Source: Halomonas heilongjiangensis (GTDB lineage Bacteria > Pseudomonadota > Gammaproteobacteria > Pseudomonadales > Halomonadaceae). From it: DNA of 64,000 nucleotides. Below are positions 1 through 9,053 of the stretch, one piece after another. Numbering within the stretch: the first letter of the stretch is position 1; each line of letters begins with the position of its first letter. The notes under the pieces were generated by a model, which was not told the origin of the DNA, searched no databases, and saw only the letters and a list, made by a program, of their open reading frames with translations. A program made the translations under genes and the position numbers. The stretch lies in the NCBI RefSeq assembly GCF_002879645.1, contig NZ_PNRE01000019.1, positions 62,001 to 126,000 on the forward strand, in the 5' to 3' direction.

Positions 1-100
1 TCGAGCGCTGGGTCTGCCCGGAGTAGGGGTCGGAGGTGGCACAACCCACCAACAGGGCGGCGGCGGCCACCGGCACGAAAAGACGAAGAGGCTTGATCAT
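1..100 (-). CDS. OmpA/YiaD-type outer-membrane lipoprotein, N-terminal part only
   Basis: Only the first 33 codons lie in the window; the gene runs off the left edge. The protein starts with a signal sequence (basic start, Ala/Leu/Val core) ending in a lipobox L-V-G-C with the lipidated Cys at residue 20. It continues CATSDPYSGQTQ, a start I associate with YiaD-like OmpA-domain lipoproteins. A good ribosome site (AAGGAG, 10 bases before ATG) supports the start. It lies 40 bp downstream of hemW on the same strand and may be co-transcribed with rdgB-hemW. The lipoprotein nature is visible; the OmpA family assignment is inferred from the N-terminus only. Confidence 0.6.
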   Translation of the reverse strand, partial: MIKPLRLFVPVAAAALLVGCATSDPYSGQTQRS

Positions 101-140
101 GGGGTCGTGTCTCCTTGGTATTCGAAATGACCTGCGATGC

Positions 141-1349
141 TCATCCCTGACAGCCCCGGTCCTGACTGATCAGGGCCAGCAGCTCGTTCAAGAATAATAG
201 ACCTTGAGGGGATGCCTGCAGTCGGCCGGCATCTTCCACAAGAAGTCCTTTTTTGCGCGGCGCCGCCAGCCTGTCCTCCAGGCATGACGGCGCCCGACCG
301 GTACGCGTCGACCAGGCAGAGAGGGGAACGCCCTCCACCAGGCGCAGGGCGTTCATGGCGAACTCCAGTGGCAGCTCCACTTCGTCGATGAGGCTGCGGC
401 CGGCGACGAAGCCGCGCGGATCCTTGGAGCGCCGCAGGTAGGCATCCGGTTGGCGCGATTTCCAGCGCCGCTCGATGGCCATCACACCCTCGGCACCGAA
501 CCGGCTCAGCTTGCCGTGAGCCCCCGCACCGATCCCCAGGTAATCGCCGAAGCCCCAGTAGTTGAGGTTGTGACGCGAGCGCCGGCCGCCACGCGCATAG
601 GCGGAGATCTCGTAGCGCACCAGGCCGGCCGCTTCGAGGCGCTCGTGGCCCAGGTCCTGGATGTCCCACAGCACCTCCTCCTCGGGCAGCGGCGGCGGGT
701 GGGAATGAAACGCGGTGTTGGGCTCCAGGGTCAGCTGGTACCACGAGAGGTGCTCCGGTGACAGCATGAGAGCCGCCTCCAGGTCGGCCAGGGCCAGGGC
801 CGGGGTCTGTCCCGGCAGGCCATGCATGAGATCGAGGTTGAGGTTGTCGAAACCGGCCCGCCGGGCCTCGTCGACGGCCGCCGCGGCATCGGCACCCGAG
901 TGGATCCGTCCCAGCGCCGCGAGCTGCTCGTCCTGGAAGCTCTGCACCCCCAGCGACAGGCGGTTGATCCCTGCGGCCCGGTAACCGGCGAAGCGGCCAC
1001 GCTCCAGGGTGCCCGGGTTGGCCTCCAGGGTGATCTCGATGTCCCGCGCCAACGGCAGCCTCTCCGCCAGGGCCTCGAATAGCCGCGAGTAGAAGTCGGC
1101 GGACATCAGGCTAGGGGTACCGCCGCCGATGAAGATGCTGGCAAGCGGGCGCCCGGCGGCCAGCGGCAGATCGGCATCGAGATCGGCGATCAGGGCCGCC
1201 AGGTACTCCTCCTCGGGCAGCACCGCGCCACGCCCGACCCCATGGGAGTTGAAGTCGCAATAGGGGCACTTGCGCACGCACCAGGGTACGTGGACATAGA
1301 GCGCCAGCGGCGGCAGGGCAGGGGCGTCGTCCATCATGCGGTCGCTCAT
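141..1349 (-). CDS. hemW: Radical SAM heme chaperone HemW
   Basis: The 402-residue protein carries the radical-SAM cluster motif CxxxCxxC as C24-V-R-K-C28-P-Y-C31 followed by DFNSHG, which is typical of HemW (formerly called HemN-like or YggW). The GGGTPS motif follows. HemW binds heme and delivers it to respiratory enzymes; it is not a coproporphyrinogen oxidase because the extra HemN N-terminal residues are absent. The start codon overlaps the rdgB stop by four bases (ATGA), which indicates translational coupling in an rdgB-hemW operon, an order common in gammaproteobacteria. Length fits the family. Confidence 0.93.
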   Translation of the reverse strand: MSDRMMDDAPALPPLALYVHVPWCVRKCPYCDFNSHGVGRGAVLPEEEYLAALIADLDADLPLAAGRPLASIFIGGGTPSLMSADFYSRLFEALAERLPLARDIEITLEANPGTLERGRFAGYRAAGINRLSLGVQSFQDEQLAALGRIHSGADAAAAVDEARRAGFDNLNLDLMHGLPGQTPALALADLEAALMLSPEHLSWYQLTLEPNTAFHSHPPPLPEEEVLWDIQDLGHERLEAAGLVRYEISAYARGGRRSRHNLNYWGFGDYLGIGAGAHGKLSRFGAEGVMAIERRWKSRQPDAYLRRSKDPRGFVAGRSLIDEVELPLEFAMNALRLVEGVPLSAWSTRTGRAPSCLEDRLAAPRKKGLLVEDAGRLQASPQGLLFLNELLALISQDRGCQG

Positions 1350-1957
1350 CGACGATCGGGCGCCTCGCGCAGGATCTCCACCAGGGCCTGCAGGGCACGC
1401 CCACGGTGGCTGAGGCGATTCTTCGCCTCGGGTGCGAGTTCGGCAACGCTCATGCCCTGGTCGGGGAGCCAGAACAGCGGATCATAGCCGAAGCCGGCTT
1501 CGCCGCGCGGATGCGCCAGGATCTCGCCTTCCCAACTGCGCTGCACGATCAGCGGCACCGGATCCTCGGCATGGCGCAGGTAGACCAGCACACACCAGTA
1601 ACGCCCGGTGCGACGCCCCTCGGCCACCGCGGACAACGCCTCCAGCAGCTTCGCGTTGTTGCGCTCATCGCTCCTGGGTTCGCCGGCATAGCGCGCCGAA
1701 TGGATACCCGGCCGGCCATGCAGGGCATCCACCTCGAGTCCGGAGTCATCGGCCAGGGCAGGCAGACCGCCGACCCGGCTCGCCTCGCGGGCCTTGAGCA
1801 GGGCATTCTCGACGAAGGTCAGCCCGGTCTCCTCGACGTCGGCCACCCCGAAGTCCGCCTGGGGCCGGACCTCGAAACCCAGCGGACCGAGCAGTTGATG
1901 GAACTCCCGCAACTTGCCGGCATTACCGCTCGCCAGCACCAGAGGGGTCGGGGTCAT
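1346..1957 (-). CDS. rdgB: dITP/XTP pyrophosphatase (RdgB/HAM1)
   Basis: The 203-residue protein begins TPLVLASGNAGKLREF, the substrate-binding SxNxxK signature of Ham1 NTP pyrophosphatases, and contains the DDSGLEVDAL metal-binding segment. It hydrolyses non-canonical purine triphosphates (dITP, XTP) to monophosphates, preventing their incorporation into DNA. It is the first gene of the minus-strand operon with hemW. A GGAG sequence lies 8 bases before ATG. Nothing is missing. Confidence 0.95.
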   Translation of the reverse strand: MTPTPLVLASGNAGKLREFHQLLGPLGFEVRPQADFGVADVEETGLTFVENALLKAREASRVGGLPALADDSGLEVDALHGRPGIHSARYAGEPRSDERNNAKLLEALSAVAEGRRTGRYWCVLVYLRHAEDPVPLIVQRSWEGEILAHPRGEAGFGYDPLFWLPDQGMSVAELAPEAKNRLSHRGRALQALVEILREAPDRR

Positions 1958-2364
1958 GGGCGGTTCTCCAGGAAGGGGGCGTGGGTGCCCATTCTACGGG
2001 TCGGGCCTGGCCAGGGGAATGCGGGCGAACGGGCGATGAACGTCATCCTGTCGGCATGTAAAAAGCCATGCTAAAGATTGAGCATGAAACACAAGACTGG
2101 CACGGAATGAGCATGAATTTCATTGTCTCGGCGATTGGCGACACCCGTTCCAGAGTCCTGCGAGCCATACAACAGTCTGTTTTGCCTGGGCATTTATATA
2201 AGACAAGAAATATCGTCTAAAAGGGAAGAAAGAAATAACCAAAAGTTAGTAATAAATTGTTACATTTTGTCCAACACTCAGTTGACCACTTAAGAAAGTC
2301 CCGCTCAGCCTGAAGGGTGGTCAGGGATGGGGGGCTCTACCCGCTCTTCCGTGGGAGTCGCATC
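1958..2364. promoter_or_regulatory. Long AT-rich leader between rdgB and the VpsT/CsgD-like regulator
   Basis: This divergent intergenic stretch of about 400 bp is much more AT-rich than its surroundings from about 2050 to 2310. It contains a perfect inverted repeat CATGCT-N8-AGCATG (2067-2086) and a third AGCATG at 2110-2115; the longer string TGAGCATGAA occurs twice, 29 bases apart. No open reading frame with coding character is seen. CsgD/VpsT genes of other bacteria also have long, heavily regulated AT-rich leaders. I see no convincing -35/-10 pair, so the exact promoter is not assigned. Confidence 0.5.
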
Positions 2365-3063
2365 ATGAATCAGGACAAAGGCATCGTACTGCTGGTGACC
2401 ACCAGCAATCCACAGACGCAGCTTTTCATCGATTATCTGCATCAGCAACTCGACTGTCCGGTATCGGTCGTGGCACCGGCGGCCGACTGGAAGGGCAGGG
2501 ACCCCGCTCGGGTGCTGGTGCTGCTCGATGCGGATCACATCGACGAAGCCACCATGCAGCAGTGGCATGTCAAGGCGGCCGAGGAGGCCGGCATGACGCT
2601 GGCCGCCTTCAACCTGCGTGACGAGGATCATGCGGTAGAGGTGCTGTCCGCCATGAACCTGCAAGGCGTCTTCTACCGCAGCGACCCCCTGCCGTTGATC
2701 TGCAAGGGACTCAATACCCTGCTCGAGGGCTATCTCTGGATGTCGCGCTCGCTGATGACCCGCATGATCCAGTTCTTCCGTCGCCAGCAGCTCAACTCCT
2801 ACCGCCCGGTCTGCGGCCTGACCCATCGGGAACTGGAGATCATCGCCATGCTGGGGACCGGGGCCTCGAACACCGAGATCGCCGACCAGCTGTTCGTCAG
2901 CGAACACACCGTCAAGTCGCACCTCTACAACATCTTCCGCAAGATCAAGGTGCACAATCGCATCCAGGCAGTGAACTGGGCGCGCCAGAACCTCGGGGCC
3001 CCGCCGCCTCTGGTCGGCCGACGACGACGCAACGAGCCCCCGGCGGCGTCCAACGGCCACTGA
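2365..3063 (+). CDS. LuxR-family regulator of the CsgD/VpsT type, predicted c-di-GMP binding
   Basis: The 232-residue protein has an atypical receiver-like N-terminal domain (LVLLDAD around D55, no clear phosphorylation set) and a C-terminal LuxR helix-turn-helix (about 150-212: GLTHRELEI, GASNTEIAD, SEHTVKSHLYNIFRKI). Overall layout matches CsgD and VpsT, activators of biofilm matrix genes. Residues 125-128 read WMSR, fitting the W[FLM][TS]R motif known to bind c-di-GMP in Vibrio VpsT; as I recall, E. coli CsgD lacks it. The ATG at 2365 is chosen over an upstream in-frame start at 2317 because GGGAG lies 7 bases before it. A basic tail RRRR follows the HTH. No matrix genes are adjacent. Confidence 0.8.
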   Translation: MNQDKGIVLLVTTSNPQTQLFIDYLHQQLDCPVSVVAPAADWKGRDPARVLVLLDADHIDEATMQQWHVKAAEEAGMTLAAFNLRDEDHAVEVLSAMNLQGVFYRSDPLPLICKGLNTLLEGYLWMSRSLMTRMIQFFRRQQLNSYRPVCGLTHRELEIIAMLGTGASNTEIADQLFVSEHTVKSHLYNIFRKIKVHNRIQAVNWARQNLGAPPPLVGRRRRNEPPAASNGH

Positions 3064-3075
3064 GCCGGGAACACC

Positions 3076-4329
3076 TCAGAACAGCCGAACGTGCTCCTGG
3101 ATCAGCCCCGCCAGGGTCTCGGCGGCGTTGTCGGCGGTGGTATCGAGATGGACCAGGTGGAGTCGCTCCTCGTCGGCGAAGGGCTCGAGATCGGCCTGCT
3201 GACGGGTCAGCACCGACAGGCTCTCTTCCACGGCCCCCCCCTGCTGCCGGGCCCGTTTCTCGATGCGCCGTCGCAGGGTGGCATCGTCGGCCTCGAAACT
3301 GACCAGCAGGCACGGCAAGCCCCGCGCCTCGGCCTGCTGGCGCAACAGGTCGCGCTGCCAGCGGCGCAGGAAGGTCCCATCGACACAGGCCGGGATCCCG
3401 GCGTCCAGGAGCACACCGGCGCAGGAGGCGAGTCGCCGGTAGGTGCGTGCCGTCGCCGCCTCGGAAAAGATATCCACAGGGGCGCCACCGGCGACGTCCT
3501 GAGGATAAGTCACATCGAGACCGTGCAGGCGTCGACGCTCGATATCGGAACAGACCCGGATCGCTCCGAGCCGCGACACCAGTCCGCTGGTGAAGCGACT
3601 CTTGCCACTGCCGGCGACGCCCACGGCGATCACCAGCGGCGGGAAACGAAACTCGGCGATGACCTCGGCAAGGGCGAGGAAGCGACGGCACTCGGCCATG
3701 CTCTCGGCCTGCAACGCGGGATGTTCGGGATCCCGATTCAGTGGCGGACGCCGCGAGAGCGCACGCCGCGCGCCGCTCAGGGCATGACAGGCCCCGAGCA
3801 GCGACAGCAGCCGCGTCATCTCGTAGTCGCCGGAGAGCCGCAGATAGCGATCCAGGGCCAGCCGCGTCAGCGCCGTCTCCTCGCGACTCTTCAGGCCCAC
3901 CAGCAGCGCGGCCAGGTCACTGGCCGGATCGGCGGGAAGATCGCCCCCGGGGACACCAGGATCCCGACCGATGGCATTGGCCAGCAGGACCCGCCCCTGG
4001 TGGCAGAGCCGGCTATCGGCGTTCTCGAGAGCCCAGCTACGACAGAGCCGCTCCCGGCGGGCCTCGAAGACCGGTGCGAGACGCTGGATATCCTGCTCCA
4101 GCCACGCGGCGAGGTGCTCCAGGCGCTCCCGGTCGTCGTCACCGTCGAGGCACTCGCGGATCGCCCGCACTTCGCCCCTGGCCATGACCAGCGCCGCCTG
4201 CTGCCCGGCACCGGCGGAAGCCGCCGGCCTGCCGGCGTCACGGTGAAAGGCCACCAGTCGCTCGACCAGCGCCTCCAGTTCGAGGACATCACCACCAGAG
4301 GAGGGGGCGAACCCCGTTGCCTGGCTCAT
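3076..4329 (-). CDS. P-loop ATPase/kinase fused to a degenerate aminoglycoside-phosphotransferase-like domain
   Basis: The C-terminal half holds a Walker A loop GVAGSGKS (237-244) and a zeta-toxin/gluconokinase-like kinase fold (SDIERRRLHG, DGTFLRR, SFEADDATLRRRI). The N-terminal half matches the end of the APH-type kinase domain usually fused to it (SDLAALLVGL, LDRYLRLSGDY), but the kinase N-lobe is absent and the catalytic HGDLHxxN region reads HQGRVLLAN (110-118). The family is normally about 510-520 residues; this protein is 417. The ATG at 4329 is preferred over an upstream in-frame start at 4371 because AAGGAG precedes it by 6-8 bases. It follows hemL by 38 bp. Substrate unknown. Confidence 0.65.
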   Translation of the reverse strand: MSQATGFAPSSGGDVLELEALVERLVAFHRDAGRPAASAGAGQQAALVMARGEVRAIRECLDGDDDRERLEHLAAWLEQDIQRLAPVFEARRERLCRSWALENADSRLCHQGRVLLANAIGRDPGVPGGDLPADPASDLAALLVGLKSREETALTRLALDRYLRLSGDYEMTRLLSLLGACHALSGARRALSRRPPLNRDPEHPALQAESMAECRRFLALAEVIAEFRFPPLVIAVGVAGSGKSRFTSGLVSRLGAIRVCSDIERRRLHGLDVTYPQDVAGGAPVDIFSEAATARTYRRLASCAGVLLDAGIPACVDGTFLRRWQRDLLRQQAEARGLPCLLVSFEADDATLRRRIEKRARQQGGAVEESLSVLTRQQADLEPFADEERLHLVHLDTTADNAAETLAGLIQEHVRLF

Positions 4330-4367
4330 ATCACGTCTCCTTCCGGTATCGGCAAGCGGGCGGCGTC

Positions 4368-5657
4368 TCAAGCCTTCTGCATGGCGGCCAGGGCCTGTTC
4401 GGCCGCATCCAGCGTCACCTGGATGTCCTCCGGCGTATGGGCACTGGACATGAAGCCGGCCTCATAGGCCGAAGGCGCCAGGTAGACCCCCCGGTCGAGC
4501 ATCGCCGAGAAGAAGCGACGGAAGGCGTCGGCATCGCAGGCGGTGGCCTGGGCGAAATTGTCGACCCGGCTCTGGCGAGTGAAGAAGACACCGAACATGC
4601 CGCCGACCCGCTGGGTGATCATGTCGACACCGGCCGCATCGGCGCGCTCCTGCAGGCCATGGCAGAGGGTATCGACCCGCTGGGCCAGGGCATTGTGGAA
4701 GCCCGGGACCCGCAGCTTGGTGAGCAGGGCGATGCCGGCGGCCATGGCCAGTGGATTGCCCGAGAGGGTACCGGCCTGGTAGATCGGGCCCAGTGGCGAG
4801 ATGTTCGACATGAGCGTCTCGCTGCCGCCGAAGGCGCCCACTGGCATGCCGCCGCCGACGATCTTGCCCAGGCAGGTGAGATCCGGCGTGACGCCATAAT
4901 GGGCCTGGGCACCGCCCAGGGCGACCCGGAAACCGGTCATCACCTCGTCGAAGATCAGCACGCTGTCGTGGGCGTTGCAGACCCGGCGCAGGGTCTCCAG
5001 GAAGCCCGGCTGCGGCGGGATGCAGTTCATGTTGCCGGCGACCGGTTCGACGATGATGCAGGCCACCTGGTCGCCGATCTCCTCGAAGCACTGCTCCACC
5101 GCATCCAGGTCGTTGTAGGGCAGGGTGATGGTGTGCTCGGCCAGGGACGCCGGCACGCCCGGCGAACTCGGCTCGCCGTGCGTCAGGGCGCCGGAGCCGG
5201 CCTTGACCAGCAGCGAATCGGAATGGCCATGGTAGTTGCCCTCGAACTTGACGATCTTGTCGCGCCCGGTGACGCCGCGCGCCAGGCGAATCGCCGACAT
5301 GGTGGCTTCGGTACCGGAGTTGACCATGCGCACCATCTCGATGGAGGGGAGCATCTCGCAGATCAGGTCGGCCATGGTGGTCTCGATGGCCGTGGGCGTC
5401 CCGAAGGAGAGGCCGTTGTCGAGCCGCTCGCGCACCGCGGCGAGCACGTCGGGGTCGGCATGGCCGGTGATCATCGGTCCCCAGGAACCGACATAGTCGA
5501 CATAGCGCTTGCCTTCCACATCGAACAGGTAGGCGCCCTGGGCACGCTCCATGAACACCGGCGGGCGCTCCAGCCCCTTGAAGGCACGTACCGGCGAATT
5601 GACGCCACCGGGGATGTGACGGCAGGCCTGTTCGAAGAGCTGTGCGGATGTGGTCAT
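4368..5657 (-). CDS. hemL: Glutamate-1-semialdehyde 2,1-aminomutase
   Basis: HemL is a PLP enzyme that converts glutamate-1-semialdehyde to 5-aminolevulinate, the first committed tetrapyrrole precursor in the C5 pathway. The 429-residue protein shows [13 protein letters not shown] at the N-terminus, [24 protein letters not shown] and the PLP-lysine segment [18 protein letters not shown]. The ATG at 5657 with GAGG five bases upstream is preferred over a TTG at 5672 in the same frame. hemJ, a later heme gene, lies 1 kb away on the same strand, and hemW lies further downstream. Confidence 0.96.
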   Translation of the reverse strand: MTTSAQLFEQACRHIPGGVNSPVRAFKGLERPPVFMERAQGAYLFDVEGKRYVDYVGSWGPMITGHADPDVLAAVRERLDNGLSFGTPTAIETTMADLICEMLPSIEMVRMVNSGTEATMSAIRLARGVTGRDKIVKFEGNYHGHSDSLLVKAGSGALTHGEPSSPGVPASLAEHTITLPYNDLDAVEQCFEEIGDQVACIIVEPVAGNMNCIPPQPGFLETLRRVCNAHDSVLIFDEVMTGFRVALGGAQAHYGVTPDLTCLGKIVGGGMPVGAFGGSETLMSNISPLGPIYQAGTLSGNPLAMAAGIALLTKLRVPGFHNALAQRVDTLCHGLQERADAAGVDMITQRVGGMFGVFFTRQSRVDNFAQATACDADAFRRFFSAMLDRGVYLAPSAYEAGFMSSAHTPEDIQVTLDAAEQALAAMQKA

Positions 5658-5822
5658 GTCTACCTCAAGCAAACGAAGATGGTGTCAGCCCGTGGCACCG
5701 GGCTGTGGACAAGTCACTGGACAACCTGCCGGCAAGCGGGGGAAGGGCGGTGAAGAAGTCCCCCTGCCTGCCGACCGCTATGCTCCATTCTCGGTGGTCG
5801 CGTCGGCGATGGCCAGCCCCCC
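5658..5822. other. Intergenic region between thiD and hemL
   Basis: About 165 bp between two minus-strand genes. It contains TGTGGACAAG, one of several DnaA-box-like strings scattered in this genome, but no clear promoter, terminator or small gene. In Pseudomonas thiE lies between thiD and hemL; no thiE-like reading frame is present here. Confidence 0.4.
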
Positions 5823-6674
5823 TCATCCACGCGACGTGTCACCGGGGAAGCTCACCACCGCCGGCAGCTGCCAGAGCCGCCGCGGCAGCGCCTGATCGTG
5901 ACCCGGTCGCCAGCCATGGGCCAGCGCCTGCCAGGTGAACGCCTGAGCCTGCTCGCAGGCCGTCACCACCGTCTCGCCGGCCGCCAATCGCGCCGCCAGT
6001 GCCGCGGCGAGCGTACAGCCTGATCCATGGAAGGTGCCGCCGAGGCGCGGCCAGGACCACTGCCGGCTCACGTCCGTGGCATGCAGGGTGTGCTCCACCC
6101 GGTCGGCCGGCACGCGCCCGCTCGGGTCGTCGGTGCCGGTGACCAGTACCGCCTGGCAACCCAGGGTCATCAGTTCCACCGCCCGCTCGGTGTCATCCCC
6201 CTCGGCACCGGCCGACAGCCTTGCCAGCTCCTGCCGATTGGGGGTGAGGATATCCACAAGGGGCAGCAGCCGCTCGCGGAAGGCATCCACCAGCTCGGCT
6301 GTGGATAACTCACTGCCGCCGCCGGCACGTAACACCGGATCCACCACCAGCGGCACCCCGGGATGACGGCGCACGATATCGGTCACGGCATCGAGGGTCG
6401 CCGTGTGGGCCACCAGTCCTACCTTGATGGCGGCGATTTCGAACCCCTCGAGTGCAGCCACCATGCGCCGCATGGTACCGGGATCCACCGGCACCACCTC
6501 GGCCACATCGCGACAGTTCTGCACGGTCAGCGCCGTGGGAACGGTCAACGCCCAGCCGCCACAGGCGGCGATCGCCTCGGCGTCGGCCATCAGGCCGGCC
6601 CCCCCGGTGGGGTCGTGACCCGCCAGCACCAGCACCACCGGCAGATGGGGGGCAACATTGGAAGTGGTCATCAT
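5823..6674 (-). CDS. thiD: Hydroxymethylpyrimidine/phosphomethylpyrimidine kinase
   Basis: ThiD phosphorylates HMP and HMP-phosphate to HMP-pyrophosphate for thiamine synthesis. The 283-residue ribokinase-fold protein has the substrate motif GHDPTGGAG (19-27), the VDPVLRAGGG segment and the C-terminal catalytic loop GTFHGSGCTLAAA. Its first ATG overlaps the hemJ stop by one base (TGATG), indicating coupling to hemJ. No thiE and no TPP-riboswitch-like leader is apparent, so thiamine control is not visible here. Confidence 0.93.
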   Translation of the reverse strand: MMTTSNVAPHLPVVLVLAGHDPTGGAGLMADAEAIAACGGWALTVPTALTVQNCRDVAEVVPVDPGTMRRMVAALEGFEIAAIKVGLVAHTATLDAVTDIVRRHPGVPLVVDPVLRAGGGSELSTAELVDAFRERLLPLVDILTPNRQELARLSAGAEGDDTERAVELMTLGCQAVLVTGTDDPSGRVPADRVEHTLHATDVSRQWSWPRLGGTFHGSGCTLAAALAARLAAGETVVTACEQAQAFTWQALAHGWRPGHDQALPRRLWQLPAVVSFPGDTSRG

Positions 6675-7105
6675 CAGAACGGCTTGAGCACGGCGAGCAG
6701 GACGATCGCCAGCAGCGCGATCACCGGCAGCTCGTTGAACCAGCGGAAGAAGACGTGACTCCTCGTGCAGCGGCCCGCGGCGAACTGCTTCAGGTAGATC
6801 AGGCAGACATGGTGATAGGCCACCAGCAGCGCCACCAGCAGCAGCTTGACGTGCATCCAGCCCTGGCCGAGCCAGACCGGTGTCAGGAAGAGCATCCCGC
6901 CACCCAGCACCAGCACGGCGATCATCGACGGCGTCATGATGCCGCGGTAGAGCTTGCGCTCCATCACCAGGAAGTGATCGATGGCCTGTTGCTCGCCACG
7001 ATCACGGGCCATGGCGTGATAGACGTAGAGTCGCGGCAGATAGAACAGCGCGGCGAACCAGGTCACCATGGCGATCAGGTGCAGGGCCTTGATCCACAGG
7101 TACAT
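6674..7105 (-). CDS. hemJ: Protoporphyrinogen IX oxidase, HemJ type
   Basis: The 143-residue membrane protein has four predicted transmembrane helices and the UPF0093/HemJ signature: the early conserved His (H9 in IKALHLIAMVTWFAALFYLPRL) and the Lys in MHVKLLL (K87). HemJ oxidises protoporphyrinogen IX to protoporphyrin IX in the inner membrane and is the usual enzyme in bacteria lacking HemG/HemY. It sits 9 bp downstream of the ClC gene and is coupled to thiD. The presence of hemL nearby agrees with a heme role. Confidence 0.92.
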   Translation of the reverse strand: MYLWIKALHLIAMVTWFAALFYLPRLYVYHAMARDRGEQQAIDHFLVMERKLYRGIMTPSMIAVLVLGGGMLFLTPVWLGQGWMHVKLLLVALLVAYHHVCLIYLKQFAAGRCTRSHVFFRWFNELPVIALLAIVLLAVLKPF

Positions 7106-7114
7106 TTGGGCTCC

Positions 7115-8911
7115 TCAGGAGGGCGACGACGGGTCGAAACGGTAATAGCGCTCGATGGCGCCGCGGGTGATGATACCGGAAATCCGCTTCTGCTTCGGCC
7201 GGTGACCATGCTCCACGTAGAGGGCATCCACCGCCTGGTCGTTGAGACGGGCAAAGGCCTCCGAGAGGGTCGCCTGCAGGTGGATCGGTGCCATCTCCAG
7301 GCGCAGGCCGGGAATCTCCAGCAGGTCGAGCAGTTCACCCTCATCGCGCTCCCGCTCGTCCTCCGTCGCCTCCTGCCCCATCAGCCAGCGCGCCAGGTCG
7401 GCGGCCTTGAGGGCCAGGGTCAGCTTGTCGTCGGTGGAGCGTTCGATCAATACCCAGACCGGGTTGGCCTCGAGCAGACCCCGTGCCTGGTCGCGGGTCA
7501 CCATCCGCGGCGTGCGCACCAGGTTGCGCTCCATCACCGCCGGCACCGAGACCCGGGAGAGCGCCTGCATCAGCGGCTGCTGCAGGGGATGCAGGCCGTG
7601 GCGGGTGACGCTGATGAAGAACCCGTCGCAGCGACACAGCTGGCGGGTGGTGAGGCCGGATACCACCACCGCCAGCATGCCGGGCAGGATGATGTTGGGG
7701 TTATGGGTCAGCTCGAGCAGCGCCATCAGCGCCGCCAGTGGCGCCTGCAGCACCGCCCCCATCATGGCCGCCATGCCGAGCATGGCATAGAGCCCCGGGT
7801 CGGCGGCGGTGCCCGGCCACAGCCAGCCCCCCGCCAGGCCCATCAGGGCACCCGCGGCGGCACCGATCACCAGCACCGGACCGATGATGCCGATGGGAAT
7901 GCCGCTGGCCACGGTGATCGCCGTGAGCAGCAGCTTGGCCACCACCAGCGCCAGCAGCACGTCCACGGCCAGGTCACCGACGAGCGACGCCGCCAGGCTG
8001 TCATAGCCGATGCCCTGTGCCTCCGGGTACCACCAGGCCACGCCCGCCGTGGCCACCGCCACCAGCGACAGGCGCAGCCAGACCGGCAGGCCGGTGAGCC
8101 GCGCGCTCTTCGCCACATGGATGAAGGCGCCGGCCAGCAGTCCGATCAGCAGGGCGGTGATCACGATCCAGGGCAGGTTGAACATCGACCCCAGGCTCAC
8201 CGTGGGTACCTGGAAGGCGGGTTCGGAACCGTAGACCAGCTGGGCCACCACGGCCCCCATGGTCGAGGCGAGGATCACCGGCATGAAGCCGGCGATGGTG
8301 TACTCCATCATCACCACTTCCATGGCGAAGATGACCCCCGCGATGGGGGTATTGAAGGAGGCCGAGATACCCGCCGCGGTACCGCAGGCCACCAGTACCC
8401 GCAGGCTGTTGTGGGGCAGCCGCAGCCGTTGCCCCAGGCCACTGGAGGCCGCCGCCCCCAGGTGGATCGCCGGCCCCTCGCGGCCGGCGGAGAGCCCGCC
8501 GAGCACCGAGACCACGCCGACCCACCACTGGTTGAGCCAGTTGCGCAGCGGAAAGCGCCCCTGGTGGTAGGTCAGTCGCTCGATCACGTGGCCGACGCCC
8601 AGCTTGCGGGCCGCCGCCGGCTGGCGCCACAGCAGGAGTCCGATGACGGCCACCGCCACCATCGGCAGGGCGGCCCGCACCTCGCGGGAGAGCCCCTCGA
8701 AGGCCTCGGAATCGCCCCCCGGCATGAAGGCCAGGGCCCCCAGGTCGAGCAGCAGGCGGAACCCCACCATCAACCCCCCGGTGATCAGCCCCGAGAGCAC
8801 GCCCAGCACGCACAGCTGGGGCAGGGCATCGACATTGGCCAGCTGGCGGCGGAAGCCTTCCAGGCTGAGGTCGGGGAGCGAGAAGCGCGGCACGGCGACG
8901 GTCCTGTTCAT
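7115..8911 (-). CDS. ClC-family chloride transporter with C-terminal regulatory domain
   Basis: The 598-residue protein has the ClC membrane core followed by a soluble C-terminal region of about 150 residues resembling a CBS-type module. The external-gate motif GREGP is intact (143-147, E145). Other selectivity segments are divergent: the usual GSGIP reads GVGHV (105-109), and the position of the internal proton glutamate of E. coli ClcA is valine (V199 in FAMEVV). It therefore may not be a standard 2Cl-/H+ antiporter. The start has only a weak ribosome site. It lies divergently from argC and just upstream of hemJ. Confidence 0.85.
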   Translation of the reverse strand: MNRTVAVPRFSLPDLSLEGFRRQLANVDALPQLCVLGVLSGLITGGLMVGFRLLLDLGALAFMPGGDSEAFEGLSREVRAALPMVAVAVIGLLLWRQPAAARKLGVGHVIERLTYHQGRFPLRNWLNQWWVGVVSVLGGLSAGREGPAIHLGAAASSGLGQRLRLPHNSLRVLVACGTAAGISASFNTPIAGVIFAMEVVMMEYTIAGFMPVILASTMGAVVAQLVYGSEPAFQVPTVSLGSMFNLPWIVITALLIGLLAGAFIHVAKSARLTGLPVWLRLSLVAVATAGVAWWYPEAQGIGYDSLAASLVGDLAVDVLLALVVAKLLLTAITVASGIPIGIIGPVLVIGAAAGALMGLAGGWLWPGTAADPGLYAMLGMAAMMGAVLQAPLAALMALLELTHNPNIILPGMLAVVVSGLTTRQLCRCDGFFISVTRHGLHPLQQPLMQALSRVSVPAVMERNLVRTPRMVTRDQARGLLEANPVWVLIERSTDDKLTLALKAADLARWLMGQEATEDERERDEGELLDLLEIPGLRLEMAPIHLQATLSEAFARLNDQAVDALYVEHGHRPKQKRISGIITRGAIERYYRFDPSSPS

Positions 8912-9053
8912 CCGGTGGCGGAGAGCGGCCTGGGTAGGCGCCCCCTCTCTTGTGTATCATAAGCGTCATCAGAGGTCCCGGCTGCGGCAGGCGTTCGACG
9001 CAGCGTCCACGCCGGGGCGACAGGCTCGTCAAACCATCGGGAAGGAGGGCATC

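Noticed and set aside
6300..6308. Perfect DnaA box TGTGGATAA inside thiD
   Set aside because: Isolated and within a coding region; no cluster around it.
6452..8962. Long open frame of about 836 codons on the plus strand opposite thiD, hemJ and the ClC gene
   Set aside because: It is an antisense shadow of GC-rich real genes: the product is rich in His, Gln, Arg and Gly, has no domain and no ribosome site.
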